DNA of 64,000 nt from contig JAQZDE010000068.1 in assembly GCA_037576195.1 (NCBI GenBank), positions 124,001-188,000 of the forward strand, in the 5' to 3' direction. Below the pieces are notes generated by a model that saw nothing but the letters and a program-made list of their open reading frames with translations, searched no databases and was not told the DNA's origin. Every line of letters begins with the position of its first letter. Positions within the stretch are counted from its first letter, which is position 1. Below are positions 38,946-48,185 of the stretch, piece by piece. This stretch comes from Phytoseiulus persimilis (lineage: Eukaryota > Arthropoda > Arachnida > Mesostigmata > Phytoseiidae). The position numbers were made by a program, and so were the translations under genes.

Positions 38946-40544
38946 TAATTCCGAGTTCGCAGAGTGCACTTTCCGATTTCACTATATTTTTCGATTCTGT
39001 GATCAAGAAGAGAACTCAGGGGGTCACAATGACCGGTCTAGGGGATTCTGTCTTCGGACATTTTGGCTCCGGTCGTTTCGGCCTTTGAGACATTTCGGCC
39101 TGGGAGGGATCTTTGCTCGGGACATTCTGGCAACGGGGAGTTTGGCGTGGACCATTCCGGCAAGTTATATTCCATATCTTGAGTCTTTAACCGATGCTTG
39201 CGTAACTTATTCGCTGTTCTGATGACCTGCGCTGATGCTGATCTAGGCCCGCGCGGATCCGGGTCCGTTTTCAAGGTCAGATTTCGAGTGGGACCACGAC
39301 ACGGTTGACGTCACCTGACAAGAGCTCGATTGCAGGATCGATGCTATACAAGTGGGGTTAAAAGGGAGCTCTGCCCCGACTGACACACTCCAGGAGTAAT
39401 TTCTGGGTTCTGACCACAGAGCCGGCGGCAGTAGCGTACGCAGAATGAGGATGGCAAGGCTACAGCCCCCTCCCTGAAGCCTCAAGCCTCGAGGCGCATA
39501 CCATCCAAGTGGAGTTCGAGCTGGTTTGCGATCTCTCACCTACTCTTTGAGCCGCTGAAGCGTTCAAATACTTTTCAGATCGCTCTCTTTGTCTTTTCCG
39601 CGGATCCCGGACGAGAATCCACTTTATTGATCGAAACTATCATGCACAAAATCAGCGGAGACACGTGCTAGCGAGTTACTCTCGTGCGTTCGAATATCAA
39701 TAGCGGGGGTGAATCAAGACTGTTGCAGCAGTAAATTGGCACAAAGTGGGAGGAGTGGGTATCAAGAGTTGGAATCTCGCGGAATCCTCTACGTGCTTGT
39801 CGATGAGAAGCTATGAAGGAATATACATTGAATGAGTTGAGCCAAGTTGGGACAGGCTCAGACTTGGCCTCGATCCGCACGCAACCGGACATTGTTGTCA
39901 CCGCTCATGAAGTGCTTGACATGCTTGCATTGGATCCAAGGAGGCTGGATCCGGTGTTTTGGAATGCGTCATAGAATCACCTGAGAATATAGGAAGTTGC
40001 CCTCAGACAAATCAATGGTAGATTTCTAGCAAGTAACCCATCGCTGCTCATATCAGATAAGTTGTGAATCATTTGGCTGCGCCACAGAGGCCTCTGAGGA
40101 AAAGAGGAGGAAGTTAACCCTCCCCCTCCCTTCTGGCTAGCGGTGCAAATACTGACCGATTATGCTCCGAGGAGTTCAAAGGCCGAACGTGAGCATCTAC
40201 GACAATACCGCAGGTGATCCAACGGTAATACAAGCTACGAGGTGTTATGATTTTATGATCCTCCGTGGAAATATTGAATACTACGGGAGACGAAGGCGGG
40301 ATAGTCATAAATTGGGAACGATGCACAATCGTTCACGCCATGGCGGTTTCTGATGAGTGTCTTCAGGTCTGATGTGCGGATTATAGACCTTCAGACCTTT
40401 GAGATATCACTCTGCAGTTCCACCGGAGCAGGGATTGTGACCCTCTGTTTTCTCAATCATACACAAAAAGGGTCTGGATGGGTTTGTGTGATCTCCTAAG
40501 CAAGCCGGGCTCAAATGTATCCGAGCGTAAACTGCGAGGGCAGA
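38946..40544. other. Spacer between inverted repeat copies
   Basis: No gene recognised. Around 39058-39165 the plus strand has loosely repeated ACATTYYGGC-type units. If the flanking copies are arms of one element, this is its interior, but it encodes nothing identifiable. Confidence 0.4.
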
Positions 40545-40800
40545 AGTCGAGACCAGCTCGGGCGTGGAACTCCCCAGAGGGGACTCAGGAGTAGAAAGGT
40601 CGATCCGGCGATTCTTTCTGAAGAGATCGGAAAAAGCTGCGATTAAGTTCGAAACTATCGGAACCGCTTCCAGGTCGCCCGGGTCGAAAATGCCCAGAAT
40701 CAGTTCTCAGAATTGGGAACCGCTTCCGGATTACTCACAACCGGTTCCGAAAATCTAGAACCGATTCCAGGCTGTTGAGAACCGGTTCCGGTGCCCTACT
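40545..40800 (+). repeat. Dispersed repeat, right copy of an inverted pair
   Basis: Plus-strand counterpart of 38715-38945. It starts AGCTCGGGCGTGGAACTCC, holds GTCGATCCGGCGA, and ends in several GAACCGGTTCCG-like units. Divergence between the copies is substantial, suggesting age. Confidence 0.55.
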
Positions 40801-40870
40801 CAAAACCACAGCTCCGAGCGTAGCTTGAGCTTTTGGAAATCCGGTCGCAGCTGAAATTCCGAGGAAGAGG

Positions 40871-41117
40871 CAGTGGCGTATTCAGGAATCGCGGATAGGG
40901 GTGGCGGAGTCTTCATTGGATGAGGTCGGACCCTGTCAGGTATTCATCCTGATGATTCGATTGGTGTCGATTGAGGGCGTGCAAAGCGGAAGAAGATTAC
41001 CAACTTGAAACTCAGTCGTCATCGAGGGGTGGCAGCCTCGGATACGAAGTCGGAAAGTTCGACGGAAAATTCATGGGGAGGGGGGGAGGAATCGCCCCCT
41101 TTCTGTATTCGCCACTG
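40871..41117. mobile_element. hAT-type MITE
   Basis: Ends are CAGTGGCGTATTCAG on the left and, on the minus strand from the right end, CAGTGGCGAATACAG. A CAGTGGCG start is typical of some hAT elements. Flanks GGAAGAGG (40863-40870) and GGGAGAGG (41118-41125) match at seven of eight positions, as expected for the 8-bp hAT target-site duplication. The interior of 247 bp lacks a transposase. This is a non-autonomous copy mobilised by a hAT transposase. Confidence 0.75.
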
Positions 41118-41582
41118 GGGAGAGGGCACCGCAAATATAGCCGGCAAATTCCTTATCTGATAATTCCAATGTCTAGCTTGGTCGACCTCTCTCGGAAGTT
41201 CAGTTCTGGTGACCCAGAAACGATGAATTCGCATTTCAAGACAACTCGTCGCGGGGCCGTCGCCTGCTGACCACTGAGCCTTGGAGGTTTCAGTATCTAT
41301 CCATAGTGAAGAATAGAGGTTTCAGCATCTTCCTATCTTTCGCTTCACGTCGCTCAGGAAGTTGAACCGACCACTGAAATACTGAATATCTTTCGACGTA
41401 GCATTCAAGATGACGTCGCACAGTGGCCAAAATTGTTCTAGGCGAACAAAGATATTTGAGACCCATTGCCGACTCTCTGAGCTCCCGGGCTCATGTACGA
41501 CGTCGAAAATCAAGTTTGAGTGCTTCTTTCGCGCTCGCGGAAAATTTACAAACCTCCGTCTTGATCAGTTATCTTAGTTAGT

Positions 41583-41880
41583 GTCAGCATATATGGATAT
41601 GGCTTTCGACTTCGAGGGGGAGAGAATATATTCCCGCAAACCTCCGCAACCAAATGACGGTGGGGTGGGAAGCCGCACAGGATGGGCCAACAGGTGGCCT
41701 CAACCACAAGCTCGGCAAGCGCTCGACGAAAATTTCCGACTCTCCGTCGAAATCAGCAATCTTGAACAGTGTCAACATCCATGGATATGGGCTCCGAATT
41801 CAAGGGGGGGGGAACTATATCGCCGCCATTCTTCCGCGACCAGGTGCTGGTGGGGTTTGAAGCCGGACGGATAGGCTAAT
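41583..41880. repeat. Diverged tandem duplication, unit about 195 bp
   Basis: Two blocks beginning TGTCAGCATATATGGATATGG (41582 on) and TGTCAACATCCATGGATATGG (about 41778 on) share a G-run, an ACTATAT/AATATAT block and a GGTGGGGTNNGAAGCC block in the same order. No coding capacity is seen. Confidence 0.6.
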
Positions 41881-42109
41881 ACCTAACACCGACCCCGTGC
41901 CCTGCAAATGACGAAAAAACATGGTTCCACAAAAGATTGATGATTCGCGCACCAAACTCGATGTTCGAGAGACACCTCAGCCAAATCCATCGCAAATCGA
42001 ATCATAGAGTCCCTTGAAGAGTCAGCCGGCAATAAACCGTTGAACAATATGCGTCAAGTTCCTCGGCCGTAGGAGCCGTTATCATAAGGTATCAAAGAAC
42101 TAAGCACCT

Positions 42110-42430
42110 ATTGGTCTGGGCCGAATGAAGCTGCATGCGGCCCACTCGGCAGGTCCCCAGCATGCAAGGACTGAACCCAGTACGGTTTGTCAAATAGAAT
42201 GCATTTTCGTCGCTTCGTTTGACTCTTTTTCCCGGAGCTGCGATGCAAGTCGTCGGTGAGTATCTAGAAGCTATGCGTAGGTTGATGCGCCGTGGGAAAC
42301 TCGGCCTGGAATGTTTCCAAATCTGGGGTGAACAATCTTGAATGGCCGAAAGCTCTCCTTACTTCCGCTTCAGACCGCCTCATTTGATTCTCACGCAGTG
42401 TCGAATATCACCGACCTCAAGAGCACGTGT
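42110..42430 (-). pseudogene. Decayed copy of acyl-CoA synthetase exons 1-2
   Basis: On the minus strand, 42310-42190 aligns with exon 2 of the acyl-CoA synthetase at 35202-34998. GAGTTTCCCACGGCGCATCA matches GAGTTTGCAACCGGCATAAC, followed by matching CTACGCATAGCTTCTAGATAC and a Lys/Arg-rich part. The segment at about 42403-42423 matches the end of exon 1 and its donor (plus strand atcaccgacctcaagagc versus atcactgacctcaaaacg). Stops and frame shifts break it, and the intron between the two exons is shorter. It lies about 7 kb from its likely parent in the same orientation, which fits a segmental duplication rather than a processed copy, since exon and intron edges persist. Confidence 0.6.
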
Positions 42431-43288
42431 CGGACTACTGAGTTACAGAATGACGGCCAGTTTCCGCGCGAGGCCAAATCCCGCACGAGGCCGATTCCCG
42501 CACGAAGCCAATTTCAGCGCAGAGAAAGGCTGCCCCCGTATCCAGACCATAGTTGAGTATAATCAAAATCATGATAATGATCATCTCTATACAGGGTGTG
42601 TCCTGTAAGCTGCAACATTTTCGTGGCCTTCTTGTTTTGAGCTGTATTTCGGTCAAATTGGTATCTGGGATTTTCTTTTTCGATCGGAGGCTCTTGAAGA
42701 GACGCATCTTTTCGCATTTTCATTTCTGAGGACCAGATCAGTGTCACGTTTCCCAGAGCTTGTCGTATTTTTCCTCAATTCAATCCATGGCCCCTACAAG
42801 AACCTACCAGAGAATCGCCGATTGTCAACCAATTTCGGAGAATAACAAACAGAAAGATTCCTCCCGATCCCAGCTACAGAACGCTCGCGAGGACGCGCAG
42901 ATCGATGGCGAACCGGAGAAACGGTATTCAATACGAGATACCCCGAAATTGAGCCATCCAGACTCCCTGCCGACCTCTCCCGTGAAGTACCGCCCGTAAC
43001 TCCTCAGGGAAGCCGATTTCGAAAATTTCACTGATGGCGAAAGTTTCTTATTTCGAGCCAAACTACCCGAAAACGAAGCAACCGGGTCGATCTGATAACT
43101 TTTTTTTCACCTCTCAAGTCACCGGACGCTCATCTCATGCCCCTCACTGAAAACGCGCCGAGAACTCGGAAGGGGTCAGGACGGCTTTGACGAGTAACAG
43201 CTCGGAAGAGGAGCATGGAATCAAAGTTTTCTTGTTCGAACCAGGAGCCGTTTGCCGCGATGACTTACTCCAACCTGCTGCGGGGTTC

Positions 43289-43312
43289 CACGTGTCTTTT
43301 CACAGACACGTG
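43289..43312. repeat. Short perfect hairpin
   Basis: CACGTGTC and its exact complement GACACGTG are separated by 8 nt (TTTTCACA). In non-coding DNA; possibly a terminator-like remnant of a mobile element, but this is not established. Confidence 0.5.
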
Positions 43313-43725
43313 AAAAACGTCTCTTCCACAAAATGAGGCCGTCGACAACTACAACAAGGGAGTCGGATCACCAAGATGTTACTCGACTGTCATTGATAAT
43401 TACATTGGTCGTCGGGAACAATAGCAACTGATGGGTGCACGGACAGAAGTTCATCAGATGAAATGTACAAGAAGTGGGAATCTACCTTACGCTCTACCCC
43501 CCTCTCTCGGTTCGCCGTACATGATAACATGTAATATGGATGGATGGATGGATATTTGTTGATCATCTCTCTATCTTTACTTTCCAAGTATATTGGAGGA
43601 GACCCTAGCTAAGAGGCAGTGGTGTGGCTGATCTTTGTGGCATTACTTCCGTTGTGTTCGTTGTTCTGGCGGTTGACGCTCTCCCATTCCTCCAGTGCTT
43701 CCTTTGTGTCTAGTATCATCTCGGA

Positions 43726-44240
43726 GTGCTGTCATTGTTGAGTCCAAGCCTCTTCCGGGTCTCCTCCTCTACGTTGATCGGTTCAGAGATCGACGACGGT
43801 ATCGTCAATGGCGCCCTCGGGTTTTTGCGTCACGTTGGTTTCGAGGAAAGGTACACAATAGGAACCGACGAGATTCATGTTGCTTTGTCGAGGGTGGGAA
43901 CGGTCGAAGGCTTATCCTTGACTCCAACTGACCATGGTCCCGATAAATTCCAATTCCATTATTTGAAAAAGTAACGGCGCCTCAAATGGTACAACTTCGA
44001 ACAGAGCTACGACGTTTGAATAATCACCGATTCGAACCTCGAGATCATCAATTATTAGAGAAAATGGATTCTGCTAACACGATCCTAATGTCTTTCAACG
44101 TTCGAAGTTTGCCAACACACGAATTGGGAGGTCGGAGCGCGTCAACTCGGCCCGGGCGTCAACCGGACTTCCGAGAACCGAACCATTGGGAACCGAGTAA
44201 GCGGAGCGAATTCATCTTTAGTTCTGTATCAGAAACGTGA
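43726..44240 (+). mobile_element. Helitron (Helentron-type) remnant: helicase tail and start of endonuclease
   Basis: The frame 43726-43974 carries IDDGIVNGALGFLRHVGFEE and VALSRVGTVEGLSL, which match the last motifs of the Helitron/PIF1-like SF1 helicase (xxGLVNGAxG and YVALSRVxxxxGL). The block between them is much shorter than in a whole helicase. A second frame at 43986-44240 continues with LRRLNNHRFEPRDHQLLEKM and ILMSFNVRSLPTH, the start of the apurinic-type endonuclease that Helentrons carry after the helicase. The part after 44240 (NRSPMEGIALLSND near 44435-44480) may be more of the endonuclease. The element is truncated and broken; no Rep domain is present. Confidence 0.65.
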
Positions 44241-44636
44241 CGGAAAAACACACGGGTTGGACCTCATATTTCCTGGGGTCTTTGTCGGCCGCAAACAGAT
44301 GCTGACTCGGGGAACGAGAAACTTATGGGGAGACCATCTCACCCCCGTGTTCTCAAGCATGAGGACATTGGCTCTCAGCGCCCATGTTTTTTTTCGATAT
44401 TTTAGACACCTGATTCTCCCACTTTTTCAGTGGAACTTCTCCAATCGGAGTCCAATGGAGGGGATAGCTCTCCTGTCAAATGATTTGACGAGAAAGAAAG
44501 TTATGTTTGTAATCTCGATAATAAACCCAGTGGCTGTCGCGCTTCATCTACCAGCTTTGCAAAAGAAGCCTCAACGTACGCCTGCTCGTTCGGGTGCCAG
44601 TCACCTGAATCCCAGCCAATCCGGAGCGCGACATAT

Positions 44637-44731
44637 GGGCGCCGGAGTCGATTGGGCGCTGGCGTCGGTTGGGCACTGAAGTCAAGTGGGCTCCGGAGTC
44701 GATTGGGCGCCGGCGTCAATTGGGCTCCGCC
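44637..44731 (+). repeat. 17-bp tandem array, left
   Basis: Five full units and a partial of the form GGGCGCCGGMGTCRATT, starting at 44637, 44654, 44671, 44688, 44705 and 44722. The same unit recurs inverted at 45359-45443. Confidence 0.8.
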
Positions 44732-44764
44732 TCGAAGGTGGACTCGAGCTTGGGAATATGGTGG

Positions 44765-44957
44765 GAATATTCATCGCGTTCGAAATTTGATGAATGTACA
44801 AGAATATTCATCGCGTTCGAAATTTGATGAATGTACAAGAATATTCATCGCGTTCGAAATTTGATGAATGTACAAGAATATTCATCGCGTTCGAAATTTG
44901 ATGAATGTACAAGAATATTCATCGCGTTCGAAATTTGATGAATGTACAAGAATATCC
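44765..44957. repeat. 37-bp minisatellite, five copies
   Basis: Unit GAATATTCATCGCGTTCG followed by AAATTTGATGAATGTACAA, beginning at 44765, 44802, 44839, 44876 and 44913, with a partial sixth from 44950. The five full copies are identical by eye, implying recent expansion or homogenisation. No spacers, so it is not a CRISPR. Confidence 0.9.
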
Positions 44958-45358
44958 ACGGGAGGGAGATGATTCACAAGAATTTAGATTTCAACATCAT
45001 CAACGCATCGAAAGCGGAAAAGGATCGTACACTGCAATCAATGAGTGAAATTGTTTGGAAATGATCTCCGTGGTTCCCGTATTGAGCGGACGTATATTCG
45101 AAGCCATGCTCAACGGGCGTTTTCTCTCCATTCGCGAACTTCCGATGAGGGGTCCATTCCTTCCGCGGAACCCTCCAGCCAGCTGAGACCATCGACGCAT
45201 TTTCAGCGAATCCCCATGTTTGACGAAGCCGAGAGATCGTCACTTCAATGACCTGGAAGGACACGCTCCCACATTGTATGAGTGGGCTCTCCGCGGACGC
45301 AGCTGAGTGTATTGTGGGTGTGATGAAAGCACACAGGGACGACCCTGCGCTGGGGCTA

Positions 45359-45443
45359 AATTGACGCTGGAGCCCAACTGACGGCGGAGCCCAATTGACG
45401 CCAGTGATCAACCGACGCCGGCGCCCAATTGACGTGCACCGCA
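45359..45443 (-). repeat. 17-bp tandem array, right (inverted)
   Basis: Units AATTGACGCTGGAGCCC, AACTGACGGCGGAGCCC, AATTGACGCCAGTGATC and AACCGACGCCGGCGCCC, then a decaying copy. These are complements of the unit at 44637-44731. The two arrays bracket about 630 bp that includes the 37-bp minisatellite and an unrecognised minus-strand open frame (45411-44974). Confidence 0.8.
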
Positions 45444-46988
45444 GCCAATCGACTTCCAGTCACCCGACCCCGAATTGCCCCTCTCACCGTTAAATCCTCA
45501 TGCTCTGGAGCTCCAGGCGCATGACGATTCGCGTACTGATAGAACTTCCAGAATTCAAGTCAGTCAAGACTACCTCTCCCTCTTGCTCCTCCGTGAAGCT
45601 TTCAACAAGGTCGGAGCTGACGCGGCTCCGAACCAGATACCGATGCTAACCGGGAGGAGATTCCGTCACGACGAGGACCTCGTCCGCAACGAGTATTTCG
45701 GGCCGTTTGCGTGGGAAGTCTCGCCCGATTCCTTCTCTCTTTGACGCTCAGCGTGAGTCCCACTGAACGTCATCTAACGCGAAGGGCTGACCCGACAGGT
45801 GATATGAAACCCATTGCCCGTCGAGAACGACGAATTGAACTGCTGGAAGATGTGGCTGAAGAGTGATAGGGGAACGCTCGTGTTCTCCATGTCAGTCCAA
45901 TCGTTACCAAAGATTTCAAGTCTCCGATCCAGCTTCTCTTCAATATTCCTTCTCAAGATAAAGTTTTCAATATTCCCTCCAGGACTCTGGAAGTCCTCCT
46001 TCACAATGAGGTATTGCTTTCATTATTTCTGTCTTGATGCTCTTCCGTTAATTTACCCGGTGGTTTAGGATTGAATGCCACTAAGTGGACTTAGTGGATG
46101 AGGGTTATCTCTCGGGACTCGTACTGTCCTGTGAATGTGATGTTGTCATTGATGCTCTCGCATTCGCGGTCCGGCGTTCCTGCCCTAATTTGTAGGGATA
46201 TGTAATGACTCTAGTCTCTAATGGTGGGAGAGGGCAATTTGACTCGAACAAGTGGGATTCGGGTAGCTGGGATTCGACTAACTGGGATTCGGTCAACTGG
46301 GACAGGATAATTTACTCTCTCGTGAGGGCTTTCATGAACTTGAACTCTCATTCTTCGCCGTCTCGAGCTCTTCGGAACACCGACCACGCCGTCGCATTCC
46401 TCTGGAATGGCAGGCGACCCCCTCTTGAGGTGAAAACCTATGATCGCAACCGATATTTGTAGCATTTCGAGTCCACATTGTCTTCTCGAACTACACCGCA
46501 CTGCGTCGGCTCACTTGGCCGCCGAAAAATCCGAAGTTGTATTCGGCGACAATCCGCATATGACGCCAATGACCGGAAGCGAGAGACGGAGAGTAGGGAA
46601 TGGAAGGGTTGTTCGATGTTCGCAGAAAGCGTGAAGGAAGTGTGTTGAGTGTATGGCGACGCATATTCATTGACAAGTGACGTTTCTCATCTGAGAGAGC
46701 AGGTCATACAACACCGGAATCATTCTAACAGTATTCTTGTTGACGTCTCCAATCGCTGTTCTCTTAATGTGCCTGAGGAAGGACTTTCGCACAAGACACC
46801 GTCGTCTGAATCGAGCAATCGTTTACCGTGTTCTCACAAATAATTCGAGAGGGCAGCAGAATAACAAGCTTTTTAAGCAGAGCCATCAATGACGACTCTC
46901 GGGGTTCCGTTTCCGACACAGTGCAGTTCTTTGTCGTGATGGTATCTCTTAAGCGCACCTGAGAGACGACTACATTGCAACTATCTGG
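45444..46988. other. Repeat-rich stretch without a recognised gene
   Basis: The minus-strand frame 46004-45774 is protein-like (NIENFILRRNIEEKLDRRLE, then SLFSHIFQQFNSSFSTG) but unassigned. The plus-strand frame 45475-45744 likewise. A 15-bp tandem repeat lies at 46253-46312. Nothing else supported. Confidence 0.4.
46253..46312. repeat. 15-bp tandem repeat, four units
   Basis: TGGGATTCGGGTAGC, TGGGATTCGACTAAC, TGGGATTCGGTCAAC and a diverged fourth copy TGGGACAGGATAATT. Confidence 0.7.
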
Positions 46989-48185
46989 ATGATTTTGATT
47001 GAATATTCGTCATCCCCTTGCGAACGAGAAATAAAACTTGCTAGCTTTCCGAAAGAGAAGAAACAAGCTCAGCCGAGCGGGAGCCACAACAATGAGAGAA
47101 AAGAGACGAGCGACGCGGAACAGAAGAAGAGGACGAGCATCGTGAGGAGATTCGTACGATTGAGGAACGAAAGGTCTTCAATCAGTTCGAATGAGAGTCC
47201 AAAATCATTTGCTGCTCCTGAGAATGAGACCGCACAACTGCCACACGATTCCCGGGAGGCAGTTCATGGAAAGAGCATGATTGAAATTGCGACATTCCAT
47301 CCCTGAACCGATTGAAGACTCTCCCTACCTTACGTCTGCTGCCGAGCCAGAGAGCGACGATGAGGGAGCTCCCGCTTCGAAGCGGGAGCGTGGAGGACGC
47401 GCGTCGTTGGCCTGTGAAAATATTTCATGATCTCCGGCTCCTTCTGGCCACCTCGGCCTCTGGAATTCTATTCTGAAGGAAGTCGACGATGCCCACATGT
47501 ACCTAAAAACCGATGGTCTTGACGTTGAAAAAGGCGCCGCAAAGATCAGCGCTCTTGACAGGTGCCTGACAGAGAATGCGCTCAGCTATGGAGAACTACT
47601 TTGTGTTCAGGTCTCGATTGACATGCAGCCAATGCAATCGAGGTCACCCGGAACGATCATTCCACATCTCTGGATGAAGCTGTCTCTCATGAGAGGGACT
47701 TGAGGAGCGACATACGGCGATCACTTAAGATAATTGTGGAGGATATAGAGACAAGATTCGAGCAGTTTCAGGAAATCATTAGCAGATTCGCTTCCCTCAC
47801 CCCGTCCAAGCTCTTGAACCCGTCTCGCCGTTGCAATTCAGTCAATGTTGCAGAAGAGATCGACCCCGTCGAATTTCTGATCGAGAGGCAACATTCAATC
47901 CATTTTGTTTCTGCCTCCGATCAGGAAACGACCCTAATGAGGGGTGGGCTCCTGGAGCTGCTCAAGTTCATCGATCGATCTAGCCTGAATATCTCAGTTC
48001 CAAACATTGTGATAATGCCCCGGCTCTTTCCAACTCTCGGCATAAGTGTCGCCGCATGCGAGCGTAGCTTTCCAGAACCGAAACTCATGGAGGATCATTC
48101 ACGCTCCGTCATGTCACAAACAAGATTGTCAAACCTTACCATCCTCTCTATCGAGCAATCCGTCATGAATGAGTCAGACTCCTAG
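46989..48185 (+). mobile_element. hAT transposase remnant (ZMYM1-like group)
   Basis: The frame 47700-48185 ends in the hAT C-terminal dimerisation region: LFPTLGISVAACERSFPEPK and SVMSQTRLSNLTILSIEQS, where intact members read SVASCERSFSKLKLIK and MSQxRLxxLAxLSIE. Before it, IETRFEQFQEIISRFASL fits the preceding helical part. Frame 47497-47703 (AHMYLKTDGLDVEKGAAKIS) and frame 46989-47306 (KEKKQAQPSGSHNNERKE) resemble more N-terminal pieces of the same protein group. The total is about 1.2 kb, much shorter than a full element, and it is spread over several frames, so it is internally deleted and dead. A TCCGCCCC-type sequence near 48450 may be its decayed terminus. Confidence 0.7.

Noticed and set aside
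44021-44045. tRNA-like GATTCGAACC sequence
   Set aside because: No acceptor stem, D-arm or anticodon arm can be formed around it, and it lies in the Helentron frame.
44765-44957. CRISPR-like array
   Set aside because: The repeats are directly adjacent without spacers, in a eukaryotic sequence; it is a minisatellite.
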